Below, piece by piece: positions 24,367-32,856 of a stretch of 64,000 nt of DNA; position 1 is the stretch's first letter; the number at the start of each line of letters is the position of its first letter. This DNA is from Bacillota bacterium (GTDB lineage Bacteria; Bacillota; Desulfotomaculia; Desulfotomaculales; Ammonificaceae). A program made the translations under genes and the position numbers. The notes under the pieces were generated by a model that was not told the DNA's origin, ran no database searches, and worked only from the letters and a program-made list of their open reading frames with translations. Location: NCBI GenBank assembly GCA_040755295.1, contig JBFMBK010000001.1, positions 186,001 to 250,000 of the forward strand, given 5' to 3'.

Positions 24367-24504
24367 TAAAAGAAAACTTATCTGGGGTCATATCTGGGGT
24401 CAGGCTTTACTTTGTGAATTTGTTTGCGTTGCACGTGGCCATAGCGTCGGGTGAAATTGAAACTGCTTGCCCTTTACGTATTAGAGAGCATTGTACTGTA
24501 ACAT

Positions 24505-24705
24505 CGGCCCGATTTCATCATCCGGCTGAAAACGGGCGAGTTTCTCATCCTTGAAACAAAGGGACAGGAGACTGAACAGGACAAAAGAAAACATGAATCT
24601 TTGGACGACTGGGTAAAAGCTGTCAACGCGAACGGCGGTTTCGGTCGCTGGCGCCGGGCGGTAATCAGGGAGCCGGACGAGGTTGCGGCGGTGTTTGCGG
24701 AGTAA
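24505..24705 (+). pseudogene. Relic of a second Res C-terminus
   Basis: The frame ending at TAA 24703-24705 reads RPDFIIRLKTGEFLILETKG, then QETEQDKRKHESLDDWVKAV and GGFGRWRRAV. This is nearly identical to the last about 65 residues of the complete Res protein ending at 22433. There is no start or upstream helicase. It is the tail of a second restriction gene left after deletion or recombination, still holding the PD-ExK core. Confidence 0.85.
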
Positions 24706-24813
24706 AGGAGTTCCAATGGTTGCAATCTGTGGTTGGGAGATTGAGCTTTTTTGTGATGTTATAAGTGTATCTTTTGACACGGTGATGGTAAAATAAGTTA
24801 AATAGCTCAAGCG

Positions 24814-24855
24814 ATTTACGAGCCTGGGGCAGTAAAGGTCATGGAGGTGGAATAA
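24814..24855 (+). pseudogene. Possible relic of a Mod C-terminus
   Basis: The 14 codons ending at TAA 24853-24855 read IYEPGAVKVMEVE, resembling the end of the intact methyltransferase (GIESLKIMEVDY). The gaggtgg of this stretch now serves as the ribosome site of the nucleotidyltransferase gene. The match is short and may be chance, but the nearby Res relic supports it. Confidence 0.4.
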
Positions 24856-25176
24856 TTGGTAGACGGCGAAGATCTGAATAAGGCTACGGAGCGGTTGGTT
24901 TCCGGTTTTCAGCCGCATAAAATAATCCTCTTTGGTTCGCAGGCGCGGGGAACCGCCGATCAGCGCAGCGACGTGGATATTCTTGTTGTATGTCCCATTT
25001 CCGGAAGTCGACGGGCGCTCATGGTGGCGATGGACCGGGCCTTGCGCGGGTTGAAATTTGCAAGAGATATCATTGTGCTCACTCCGGAAGAATTTGAACG
25101 CGACCGCCATATCCCCGGTACGGTGGCGCGACCGGCGTGGAGAGAAGGGAAAGTTCTCTATGAGCGTAGTCGATAG
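24856..25176 (+). CDS. MNT-type nucleotidyltransferase (antitoxin of an MNT-HEPN pair)
   Basis: A 106-residue minimal nucleotidyltransferase. IILFGSQARGTADQRSDVDI (about residues 24-43) holds the GS-x10-DxD catalytic motif, and a third acid lies in FARDIIVLTPEEF. In the MNT-HEPN toxin-antitoxin family this enzyme adds nucleotides to the HEPN RNase and silences it. The start is TTG 24856 with GGAGGTGG just before it. A HEPN gene begins inside its 3' end at 25160 but is broken, so the antitoxin survives alone. Confidence 0.85.
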   Translation: MVDGEDLNKATERLVSGFQPHKIILFGSQARGTADQRSDVDILVVCPISGSRRALMVAMDRALRGLKFARDIIVLTPEEFERDRHIPGTVARPAWREGKVLYERSR

Positions 25177-25286
25177 CGAGGTCATGCGAAAGGTTATCCA
25201 GTGGCTCGCTTATGGAGATGAGGATCTTCGGTGAAAAACTGGATGAATTGTTTAGAGAGAGTTTGGCTGAAGTATGGCAGGCGTAA
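25160..25286 (+). pseudogene. Broken HEPN toxin gene
   Basis: ATG 25160 overlaps the MNT gene and gives MSVVDSEVMRKVIQWLAYGD EDLR in two pieces, the start of a HEPN protein, then meets TGA at 25232. In another frame from 25233 follows EKLDELFRESLAEVWQA and TAA 25284-25286, which looks like a HEPN C-terminus. The centre with the RxxxxH motif is missing. An internal deletion has fused the two ends out of frame. Confidence 0.65.
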
Positions 25287-25544
25287 TATCACCTACAAAT
25301 CCAATTGACCCGCTATAAAGGATTGTCATACAGCCATTAGGGACCTTATTGGAGGTCAGTTCGGAATTCGACGTTCGACGTTTGAAGTTAAGAAAGGCGG
25401 AATGTGTTATAGGCTAAAAACCGGTTGCAGGTTGCGGTGAGTCATCTTATAAGGCAAAAGCTTTGTTTTCTTCTCTTTGGAATATGGCCAATATGGCCAT
25501 ATTGTGTTATTATGGAGGCAAAGATTTTCGAAGGGGTGTCTTTA

Positions 25545-26000
25545 ATGCATTACATTCCGGTTTACGAGGCCAAAAATAAATTAACATTATTAAGGCGTGG
25601 AGCCGCCGCCGGCAAAGAGTTTCTACTCGCAGATGCCAAACGGAAAGATGACCAGCCCGTTTCGCTTATTTCAACCGCTTTGCTTGATGAGTTGTGCGAG
25701 TCGAAGACTTTTTCTTATGAGTGGCTTGATCAACCCGGCGAGGAAGGCGGGCATTACTCTCTATATAATTTAGAAACGGGTGTTTACGGTGTTGGTGCTA
25801 CTAGACGGGAAGCGGCAGAGGATTTTATCGACAATGTAATTGATTACGCAAGGGTTTATTTCGATGATCTACCGTTTTACCTCAGCCCTTCCGGCGGGCG
25901 CCGCGGTCATTACTGGTATTTGCGGCGTATTCTTCGTTGCGGAGAGGATAGAAATACAGTTTATCAGGTGCTCGGATTGAATAGGTTAATGGAGATCTGA
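25545..26000 (+). CDS. Phd/YefM-like antitoxin-type protein
   Basis: A 151-residue protein. MHYIPVYEAKNKLTLLRRGA followed by FLLADAKRKDDQPVSLISTA resembles the Phd/YefM DNA-binding fold. The second half (GVYGVGATRREAAEDFIDNV) resembles the HicB-like or toxin-binding segments of such proteins. ATG 25545 has GAAGGGG eight bases upstream; an earlier in-frame ATG 25512 lacks this. Upstream, aatatggccaatatggccatatt (about 25483-25505) is palindromic and a plausible autoregulatory operator. No intact toxin follows: the frame starting at the overlapping ATG 26000 ends after 21 codons. Confidence 0.6.
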   Translation: MHYIPVYEAKNKLTLLRRGAAAGKEFLLADAKRKDDQPVSLISTALLDELCESKTFSYEWLDQPGEEGGHYSLYNLETGVYGVGATRREAAEDFIDNVIDYARVYFDDLPFYLSPSGGRRGHYWYLRRILRCGEDRNTVYQVLGLNRLMEI

Positions 26001-26124
26001 TGTCAAACCCTTGGGGCGCAAGGGCTCCAAGAGGGCACGGTGGAAATCAAATTGACTCGTTTTAAAGCGAAATATAGAGCGGAAAAACATGACCCGAGTT
26101 ACAGAGGATTTAGCGGGGAAAGTA

Positions 26125-26157
26125 AGGGGTGGCGGAAACCACCTCTGTTATTGTTTT
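26125..26157 (+). terminator. Possible terminator of the antitoxin-like gene
   Basis: aggggtgg and ccacctct form an 8 bp stem with a 6 nt loop, followed by gttattgtttt. The T tract is interrupted, so the signal is weak. It could also serve the converging radical SAM gene. Confidence 0.4.
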
Positions 26158-26179
26158 ATCGCAGGCTGGCGTACGGAGT

Positions 26180-27295
26180 TCACACCCCGATGCTCTTTCT
26201 GATGAACGATTCGATCTTAGCGTTAACGTTTAGGATTTTTTGCAGCTCGTTCTTCTTGGCCACATCAGCTACGGATTCCTTCAGGTTCTGGATGTTCTGG
26301 CCCGCCCAGAAGATGCCGTTCCACGCCTTCCCCGTCATCTGGAGCCGGTAGGCTTCATTGAGGAGTTTTTCGGCGGTCAGGTAGTTGATTCTCCTGAAAT
26401 CGTCCGGGATGTAACGTTTTATCCGGTAAGGTATTTGATACTTATCGCACAGGGCGAAGAGCGTTTTGTGCAGTTTGAGGGCGTAGTCGCCGCGCGGCGC
26501 GTAGGCCCCTTCGTAAGAATCCGGGGCGTACTTGAACCGGTACAGTTCCTCATACTCGGAGATAAGCACGGGACATTTTTCGTTGATATGCTTGAGAAAC
26601 CACAGCGCCTGCGTGTCCCGCAAGGTCATACCGCCGAAAAGGATGTAGTCTGCCCCCGCGGCTTTCGCTCTTTGAAACATCTCCTCCAGCGCGGCGCCGG
26701 AGTCGCAGAGAACGGGGACGATGGGGATGAGTAACACCCCGGCCTGGACGTGCTTCGTTCTTTCCTTTATGGTCTTTATGACGTCGAACCTTGCCTGGGG
26801 GGACGGCGCCCTTTTCTCCAAAAACCGCGCTACGTCCGAATCGGCGGTGGTGATGGTCACGGAAACGGTGCACCAGTTGTTCCCGCCGATGGTCTCCAGC
26901 AGGTCCAGGTCGCGAAGAATCAGTTTTGATTTGGTGACGGTATGGACGGGGTATCTGTGCTTTGCGAGGACCTCAAGGCATTGGCGCGTGTTTTTGTAAT
27001 CGGCTTCAGCGGGTTGATAGGGGTCGGTCGCACCGAACACGCCGACAACGTCCGGCAGCAGGGTTCTGGCTTTGGACAGCCGCCGGTCCAGCATCTCTTT
27101 AATGTTTTTCTTGACGATGATCGTGTCTTCGAATTCAATGGGAAGACGGTACTTGCCGCTCCTCGAATCGCAGTAAATGCAGCCGAACCGGCAGCCGTGG
27201 TACGGGTTGATCCCGTACCTCAACCAGAACCAGCTGTCGATGAATTTGTATTTGTTTAAAATCGACTTGAACTCTTTTTCGGTTATCGTCGCCAT
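26180..27295 (-). CDS. Radical SAM protein (SPL-like)
   Basis: A 371-residue protein. PYHGCRFGCIYCDSRSGKY (about residues 32-50) carries the CxxxCxxC cluster that binds [4Fe-4S] and SAM. GVFGATDPYQPAEADYKNTR and VHTVTKSKLILRDLDLL follow as in SplB / Rv2578c-type radical SAM proteins. The reaction is unknown; members of this group include the spore photoproduct lyase but most are uncharacterised. It starts 69 bp after the ECF S-component gene on the same strand, so it may be the last gene of the cobalamin-linked operon. The ribosome site is weak. Confidence 0.85.
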   Translation of the reverse strand: MATITEKEFKSILNKYKFIDSWFWLRYGINPYHGCRFGCIYCDSRSGKYRLPIEFEDTIIVKKNIKEMLDRRLSKARTLLPDVVGVFGATDPYQPAEADYKNTRQCLEVLAKHRYPVHTVTKSKLILRDLDLLETIGGNNWCTVSVTITTADSDVARFLEKRAPSPQARFDVIKTIKERTKHVQAGVLLIPIVPVLCDSGAALEEMFQRAKAAGADYILFGGMTLRDTQALWFLKHINEKCPVLISEYEELYRFKYAPDSYEGAYAPRGDYALKLHKTLFALCDKYQIPYRIKRYIPDDFRRINYLTAEKLLNEAYRLQMTGKAWNGIFWAGQNIQNLKESVADVAKKNELQKILNVNAKIESFIRKSIGV

Positions 27296-27364
27296 GGTTC
27301 AATCTTTTTCGGCTGTCGGAGGCGTTTTTCCTGCACGGTTTATCTCCGGAATGAACTAAAACGA

Positions 27365-28084
27365 TCAACCGGCGGCGGGAAACGCCGGAGATTCGACCCT
27401 CAGCTTCTTTCGAAACCGCAGCAGGATTTTCGTGAAACGCTCGCCGAAAACCAGGTAGAAAACCACGTTGCCCGCGGCGTGGAAGGTATCGAGCCAAGCG
27501 CTGACCAAATACGTCGCCAGGAAGGTCTGCCAGTTGAGCGGGCGGATGAACCCCGTCCAGAACCAGAGGTTCATGATCCAGCCGAAGAGGTACCCCCAAA
27601 GAAAAAGACAAACGACCCTCCCCCCGCGGTCGAACCGCGGCGGAAACCGCAAAAACCCCGCGGTCGCCCCGGCCGTTCCCCAGGCGAACATCTGCCAGGG
27701 TGTCCACGGTCCCTGCCCGAGAAAGAAGTTTGAAACCAGCGCCGCCGTAATCCCGACCATGATACCGGCACGGGCGCCGAAAACGTACCCGGACAGCACG
27801 ACGATGAAGGTCACCGGCTGGAGGTTAGGCAGGAACGCGAAGGGGATACGGCTTACCGCCGCCAGGGTGCTTAACACCGCTATGACGGCGATTTCCCGTG
27901 AGGAGACCCGCTTTTCCTCGAAGGCCCAAAACATCAGCAGCAGGGCGGCGGCCACCATTCCGAAGGCCGGGAGGCCCCAGTTCCTGCCGCCCGAAAAGCT
28001 GTGGCCGGACAGTTCCGCCCCGACGACCGCCAGGATGACCAGTACGGCCAGCGGGACCCTGATTCGGCGCCAAACCGTGCGCAT
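27365..28084 (-). CDS. ECF transporter substrate-binding (S) component, probably for cobalamin
   Basis: A 239-residue membrane protein with about seven hydrophobic segments. REIAVIAVLSTLAAVSRIPF and GYVFGARAGIMVGITAALVS in the core are the pattern of ECF S components, in which an AxxxA-like face contacts the T protein. It lies downstream of T and A genes and of a cobalamin riboswitch, so cobalamin (or an intermediate) is the likely substrate. ATG 28084 is favoured over TTG 28090 because AGAAAGG is well spaced for it. It is longer at the N-terminus than the minimal S fold by one hydrophobic helix pair. Confidence 0.85.
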   Translation of the reverse strand: MRTVWRRIRVPLAVLVILAVVGAELSGHSFSGGRNWGLPAFGMVAAALLLMFWAFEEKRVSSREIAVIAVLSTLAAVSRIPFAFLPNLQPVTFIVVLSGYVFGARAGIMVGITAALVSNFFLGQGPWTPWQMFAWGTAGATAGFLRFPPRFDRGGRVVCLFLWGYLFGWIMNLWFWTGFIRPLNWQTFLATYLVSAWLDTFHAAGNVVFYLVFGERFTKILLRFRKKLRVESPAFPAAG

Positions 28085-28303
28085 ATTCAAACCTTTCTAA
28101 AAATAGATCAACCGCCAAGACGCCAAGAAAACGCTATATATCAAAAACAACAGTTAAATCGCCATTTCCACACCGTTTTTCATTATTCGTTTTGCCGTAA
28201 CACAGCGTAAGGCAAATAGTCCGATGTCGAGGTCGGGAAAATTAAAAAGATAAGAACAGGCCATCGTTTTTAGAAGCTGTTTTCTTTATCTGACGGCGCT
28301 GCT

Positions 28304-30028
28304 CTATGGCCCCTTGTTGAGATAGGGTCCCCATTCTTTCAAGGCGTCCTCCGGTGTAAGGAGACCTTGCGCGAACCCCTTGCTCAGCTTACTGATCTGC
28401 GTGGAGTAAAAAAGAGAATCACTTAAAACTGTTGATATAGGGCCGCTGCGCACGATCCGCCCGTCGAAGAGCAAAGCCACCCGGGCGGCGTACTGCGCGA
28501 CGAATTCCACGTCGTGGGTGACCAGCGCCACACCCGCTCCCGCCGCGGCCCGCCGCCGCAGCATTTGTCCCAGGTCGCTTTTTAACCGGTAATCCATACC
28601 CCGGGTCGGTTCGTCGAGCAGAAGGAGCCGCGGCCCGGCCACGAGCATGGAAGCGAGGGCCACCCGCTGGCGCTCGCCGCCGCTCAGGTCTCTCGGATGT
28701 GCCCGGCGGTGCGGTTCCAGGCGCAGCTCCGCCAGAACCCGGTCGACGACACCGTCGTCGGGGAGTCTGAAGTTGCGCAGGGTAAACAGCAGCTCATCTT
28801 CTACCGTATCGCGCAACAGGTAATCGTTCGGATTCTGGGACAGGTAGGCTGTGTTCATCGCCTTCGGCCCGGTTTTCGTAGCGTTATTGTCCCACGGCCC
28901 CGCTATCCGCCCGCGCCCCGGCTTCAGAAGCCCGGCCATAACGCGCAGAAGCGTTGATTTTCCCGCCCCGTTCGGTCCCAGAACGGCCAGAAATTCACCC
29001 GGTGCGACGTTCAGCTTAATGTCCTTGAGCGCCTCCGTGCCGTCGGGGTAGGTGAACCATACCTTTTCGAGGGATACATACAATTCTTGCGGTTCGACTT
29101 CGGGGGTCTTTTCAGGTGCTTTCCGACGGCTGTTGTCCGTGTCCGCTCCGGCGGTTGGGGGGTGAGGCGTGCGGGACCTCTCACCGTTTTGCCGGTCCGG
29201 CAAAATCCGGCGCAGCATGTCCCTTCCTTCCTTAACCGTCACGGGCACCGGTGAAAATCCGGCCATGGCCCAGAAACGGGCAACGGGGGGTATGCAGGGC
29301 AGCCCCTTTTCCGCAAGCCGGCGGGCTGTTTCTCCGGGAGAACCGTCGAAGGCAATCGTCCCTTTCTCCAGGTAAACGACGCGGTTAACGAGATGAAAGC
29401 ACCGCTCCAGGCGCTGTTCCACAAGAATTACGGTGAGACCCGTATCTTCGTTAAGCCGCTTAAGGAACCCGAGCAGCTCTTCGGCTGCGACGGGGTCCAG
29501 TTGAGAGGTGGGCTCGTCGAGAATCAACACCTTCGGCTGCATCGCCAGGACGGCGGCCAGGGCCACCCGTTGCTTTTGCCCGCCCGAAAGACACGCGGTG
29601 TCGGCGTTTTTTACGGCGGTCAGGTTTAAAAAGGTCATAACCTCCGCCAGCCGGCGGCCGATTTCTTCCGGCGGCAGGCCCAGGTTTTCCGGTCCGAAGG
29701 CAAGTTCCGCCTCCACGCCGGTCGCCACCAGCTGCTTTTCCGGGTCCTGAAAAACGATGCCGACCTCCCTGGCCAACTGCCCTCTTTTCATCGAGGATAT
29801 TTCCGTTCCCCGGTAGGTCAGACTGCCGTCGAGCCTTCCCCCGTAAAAATGGGGGATAAGACCCGCCAGTGCCCGGGCCAGTGTCGATTTCCCGGAGGCC
29901 GATTCTCCCGCGATGAGCAGGAATTCTCCCTCATCGACAACAAGGTTGATATCCCGCAGCGCCGGATGCTCGGTTTCAGGATAACGGTAGGTTAAATCTT
30001 CGCTCTGAAATACGGCCAGCGGGACCAC
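28304..30028 (-). CDS. ECF transporter double ATPase (A component, tandem ABC domains)
   Basis: Two ABC ATPase domains in one chain (about 574 residues). The first has GESASGKSTLARALAG, LSGGQKQRVALAA and LILDEPTSQLDP; the second GPNGAGKSTLLRVMAG, LSGGERQRVALAS and LLLDEPTRGMD. This replaces the separate EcfA1/EcfA2 pair. A linker of about 60 residues separates the domains. The longer frame to 30097 overlaps the T gene; I chose GTG 30028 (VVPLAVFQSEDLTYRYPE) as the likely start, so the genes overlap by 37 bp. It drives uptake with the T and S proteins encoded on either side. Confidence 0.9.
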   Translation of the reverse strand: MVPLAVFQSEDLTYRYPETEHPALRDINLVVDEGEFLLIAGESASGKSTLARALAGLIPHFYGGRLDGSLTYRGTEISSMKRGQLAREVGIVFQDPEKQLVATGVEAELAFGPENLGLPPEEIGRRLAEVMTFLNLTAVKNADTACLSGGQKQRVALAAVLAMQPKVLILDEPTSQLDPVAAEELLGFLKRLNEDTGLTVILVEQRLERCFHLVNRVVYLEKGTIAFDGSPGETARRLAEKGLPCIPPVARFWAMAGFSPVPVTVKEGRDMLRRILPDRQNGERSRTPHPPTAGADTDNSRRKAPEKTPEVEPQELYVSLEKVWFTYPDGTEALKDIKLNVAPGEFLAVLGPNGAGKSTLLRVMAGLLKPGRGRIAGPWDNNATKTGPKAMNTAYLSQNPNDYLLRDTVEDELLFTLRNFRLPDDGVVDRVLAELRLEPHRRAHPRDLSGGERQRVALASMLVAGPRLLLLDEPTRGMDYRLKSDLGQMLRRRAAAGAGVALVTHDVEFVAQYAARVALLFDGRIVRSGPISTVLSDSLFYSTQISKLSKGFAQGLLTPEDALKEWGPYLNKGP

Positions 30029-30921
30029 CCCCAGTTCATAACGGCCGGTATGGACAAAAGGAGAAAAGCCAAAATCAAAAGGGCGGGCGTTTCCCACCCT
30101 TTAACGACGGGGTCCAGGGCGGGGTAGTAATTATAGTGCAGAGAGCCTTTGGCGGCCCCGTAGAGGACGACACCCAGCGCGGTTACGCTTCCCGCGAGAC
30201 AGAGGATGTCTCGGGGGCGCCAGAGGTTCGGCCGGCAGGAGGAGCGCCGCCCGCTGTTGAAAGCGCGCGCCTCCATGGCCTCCGCGATTTCCATGGAATC
30301 CTCGAGGGAGGACAGGAGCAGCGCGTCGACGAGCCCGGCATAACTCCGCGCGCGTTCCGTAAATCCGCCGCGGCTGAAGTCGACGCCGCGCAACTCCTGG
30401 ATCCGGCGGATGTCTTCAAGCCGCCGGGTCATCGTAGGAAACATCCTGGCGGCAAGGCAGGACACCAGCGCCGAACGGAACGCCAGCCTTGAAAACAGGT
30501 CCAGCATCCTGTCCGGATGAACCATCAAAATATAAAGGCAAAAGATGCTGACGACGTCGAGCAGCTTGACGCTCATCACCGCGCCGTAACAGACCGCTTC
30601 CAACGACACATTCAAAGGGCCTACCACCGGCGCCCGTGGCCCGTACCACAAGATGTTTTCGCCGGCCCTGACCATCAGGGGGTTAACGAGCATAATCAGA
30701 ACGCTCATGCCCAGGCCCAGTTTCAAAAAGCCGTTCCACAAATCCCATCCGCCGAGCGACAGGGCGGTCAGTCCTAATAACGCCAGCAGTCCCACCAGAA
30801 AAAGAGGATGATCCAGCGACATGGCCGTGACCAGTAAAACCGCCAGGTAAGCCAGGGCCGCAGCCGGGTGCAGCTTTTCCAGAAAGAGATTGCTGTCGCG
30901 GCGCAAAACCGAGTTAAACAT
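29992..30921 (-). CDS. ECF transporter transmembrane (T) component
   Basis: A 309-residue membrane protein. HPAAALAYLAVLLVTAMSL and the following helices form the N-terminal half. RRIQELRGVDFSRGG and IAEAMEARAFNSG are the two coupling helices with the A-R-G/A-R-A motifs that touch the ATPases. ATG 30921 is preceded by GAGGCGG; the longer frame starting at 30954 would encode heptamer-repeat DNA (NLERFNE), so I rejected it. It is followed with overlap by the double ATPase gene. Confidence 0.9.
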   Translation of the reverse strand: MFNSVLRRDSNLFLEKLHPAAALAYLAVLLVTAMSLDHPLFLVGLLALLGLTALSLGGWDLWNGFLKLGLGMSVLIMLVNPLMVRAGENILWYGPRAPVVGPLNVSLEAVCYGAVMSVKLLDVVSIFCLYILMVHPDRMLDLFSRLAFRSALVSCLAARMFPTMTRRLEDIRRIQELRGVDFSRGGFTERARSYAGLVDALLLSSLEDSMEIAEAMEARAFNSGRRSSCRPNLWRPRDILCLAGSVTALGVVLYGAAKGSLHYNYYPALDPVVKGWETPALLILAFLLLSIPAVMNWGWSRWPYFRAKI

Positions 30922-30943
30922 TTTTACCGCCTCGTTAAAACGT

Positions 30944-31211
30944 TCAAGGTTCAAGGTTCAAGGTTCAAGGTTCAAGGTAGAGAATAACCTCTTCTGAGTA
31001 ACTGAGACGGTCAGAATGTAGAATGTAGAATGTATAATAAAAATCCGTAACCGCTCAAAACTCCCAACTTTGAACTCGCAACTCCTAACTTGCAACCGTG
31101 ACTCGGACCCCCAACCCCGTTTTCCTTCCATGTTCCCTGACTGAGGACTGTCGACCAGGGACTTAACCCGCAACTCTTAACGCGCAATACGAAACTCACA
31201 ACTCGTAACCC
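30944..31211. repeat. Composite heptamer-word repeat, copy 3 (inverted)
   Basis: Between the stalk protein and ECF T genes lie five copies of ttcaagg (30947-30979, word C inverted), then gaatgta x3 (31014-31035, word B inverted), then heptamers of the caactcg/caactcc type (31058-31100 and 31168-31210, word A-like inverted). The order is the reverse of copies 1 and 2. ttggcgtcttggcggtt at 31239-31255 is a further word. No terminator or promoter was recognised here. Confidence 0.7.
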
Positions 31212-31273
31212 GGTGGGCACAGTCTAACCTACAACTACTTGGCGTCTTGGCGGTTAGGTTGCAGGGTGTATTC

Positions 31274-32656
31274 TTACTTAAAGATTATAACCTCTTGGCT
31301 GGACGCGTTCCAATCAACGGAATACCCGAAGGCCTCGGCCACAAAGCGGGCCGGAAGGAAGACCCGCCCGTCCTTAAGGAGCGGGGGCGTATCCAACAGG
31401 CGGGTTTCGCCGTTAACGGCGGCGCGTTTATCCCCGACGGTCATCTCGACCCTTGTGTCTTCAAAAGACAGCGCCACCGTATTTCTACCGGGATCCCAGA
31501 CAATATCCCCGGCGGCGACACCGATACCTGCGGCCAGGTAGCGTACGGGAACGTAAGTTCGGCCGCCGGATACGAACGGGGCGGCGTCCGCCGTTTCATT
31601 GCGGGTATTATCGCCGGTGCGTACGCTGTATCCGGCCCTGCCGACCGTAAAGCGGACCTCGCGCTCCGGTCGCTCTTCCGCATCATCGTTTTTCGCGAAA
31701 GCGTTTCTCATAAAGGCATAGAAGGGTGAACCGTGTACGATGCTCTCCAAGGCTAATACACTTTGCGCGGTAGCCATTTCATCGGCCCTGCCGCCGCTTG
31801 TGTGCGAAAAACCACCGTCCGGAAGCTGGTATCCTAAAATCGCGTCGAGGATATCACCGTTATTTTTGTGCCAGTGAGGACAAAGGGGGTCCATTCCGAC
31901 GGATAACAATCCGTTTACGGCTAAACCGCAGCTTTCGAGGTTTTCTTCACCCCAGGATTCGAAGCCGCCGCTTTCCTTCTGAACGTTTTGAAGGTAGGCT
32001 GCAGCCTTTTTAACCGCAAAGCTGTTTGCGTCTTCTCCCAGAGCGCCCAGGGCCATCAGGGCCATCCCGGTAGAGTCCACATCCGGATCCTTGCTTTTTG
32101 CGTCCCAGTTGAAAGACCCGTCGGTGTGCTGGTTGGAGACAAGCCACTGCAGGGCTTTATCCTCGGCTTCAGGGCTTGCGTCGGCGCAGGCGGTTTCAAG
32201 GGCCAAGACCGCCCAGATATGAGCGTTGACCAGTCGTTCTCCTCCTTGCTTCACGTTGTCGGGATACTTGCCGCCGGGTTGCTGAGAGTCTTCGATTTCC
32301 TCGAGCAGGTCATGCCCCCGGCAGTTCCGGGGATCGCCCCCGGTAGCCAGCAGGAGAAAGATCAGGGTGGCGTAGTCGTTGGTTTCCCCGCTCTCAAAGG
32401 CCAGGTCTTCCTGTTCCCGGGCCGCCTGCTCCGCCATGGTTTTACTCAGGTCTTCCCCGGCCAAGGCCAGGGAAATATAGCTCCAGGACATGAGGGGCCC
32501 GTCCTTTTTCTCCTTCGCCAAAAGGTAACTACAGGCGCTTTGCGCCGCACGGTCCGCCCGGTCGCGGTCGGTGACCGCCCAGGCGTAAAGAGGGGTGCAA
32601 AGCGACAGGAGCAGCAAAACCAGTGTTATCCTCAAGAAAAAGGTCTTAAGGGTCAT
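31274..32656 (-). CDS. Secreted alpha-barrel (transcobalamin alpha/prenyltransferase-like) protein with copper-amine-oxidase-like domain
   Basis: A 460-residue protein. A signal peptide (TFFLRITLVLLLLSLCTPLY) is followed by residues about 30-320 with alpha/alpha-barrel repeats (NAHIWAVLALETACADAS, DVDSTGMALMALGALGED, GGFSHTSGGRADEMATAQSV), the fold shared by squalene cyclase repeats and the alpha domain of intrinsic factor/transcobalamin. Residues 340-460 form a copper-amine-oxidase N-terminal-like stalk domain (TYVPVRYLAAGIGV, RVFLPARFVAEAFGYSVDWN), common on the surface of this bacterial group. ATG 32656 has GGGGAGG directly upstream; GTG 32680 lies before that site. In this operon it is probably an exported accessory for cobalamin binding. 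Confidence 0.75.
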   Translation of the reverse strand: MTLKTFFLRITLVLLLLSLCTPLYAWAVTDRDRADRAAQSACSYLLAKEKKDGPLMSWSYISLALAGEDLSKTMAEQAAREQEDLAFESGETNDYATLIFLLLATGGDPRNCRGHDLLEEIEDSQQPGGKYPDNVKQGGERLVNAHIWAVLALETACADASPEAEDKALQWLVSNQHTDGSFNWDAKSKDPDVDSTGMALMALGALGEDANSFAVKKAAAYLQNVQKESGGFESWGEENLESCGLAVNGLLSVGMDPLCPHWHKNNGDILDAILGYQLPDGGFSHTSGGRADEMATAQSVLALESIVHGSPFYAFMRNAFAKNDDAEERPEREVRFTVGRAGYSVRTGDNTRNETADAAPFVSGGRTYVPVRYLAAGIGVAAGDIVWDPGRNTVALSFEDTRVEMTVGDKRAAVNGETRLLDTPPLLKDGRVFLPARFVAEAFGYSVDWNASSQEVIIFK

Positions 32657-32680
32657 GCTTTCCTCCCCAACCTTAGTCAC

Positions 32681-32856
32681 GAGTCACGGGTTACGAGTTA
32701 CGAGTAGCGGGTAAACAAAGTATACGGATAATCTGTTGCTCATCAGTGTTAATCCGTGTTCATCCGTGGTTCGTATTATTTCTGTGTTCCGTCTCTATTC
32801 CGCATTCCTCATCCCTCATTCCGCATTTGTACTCGTCCGTGTTCATCCGTGGTTCA
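32681..32856. repeat. Heptamer word A and 'atccgtgttcatccgtgg' word repeats
   Basis: cgagtca cgggtta cgagtta cgagtag (32684-32711) belongs to word A. ttaatccgtgttcatccgtggttc (32750-32773) and a second gtgttcatccgtggttc (32838-32854) are a further word family, and ccgcattcctcatccctcattccgcatt lies between. The last copy overlaps the 3' end of the next gene and encodes its last residues. Confidence 0.65.

Noticed and set aside
26040-26351. Plus-strand frame after the antitoxin-like gene that could be its toxin
   Set aside because: The frame runs into the converging radical SAM gene, and the residues do not resemble a RelE, HicA or PIN fold.
31988-32707. 239-codon plus-strand frame opposite the alpha-barrel/stalk gene
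   Set aside because: Antisense to a complete exported protein with signal peptide and ribosome site; no family motif.
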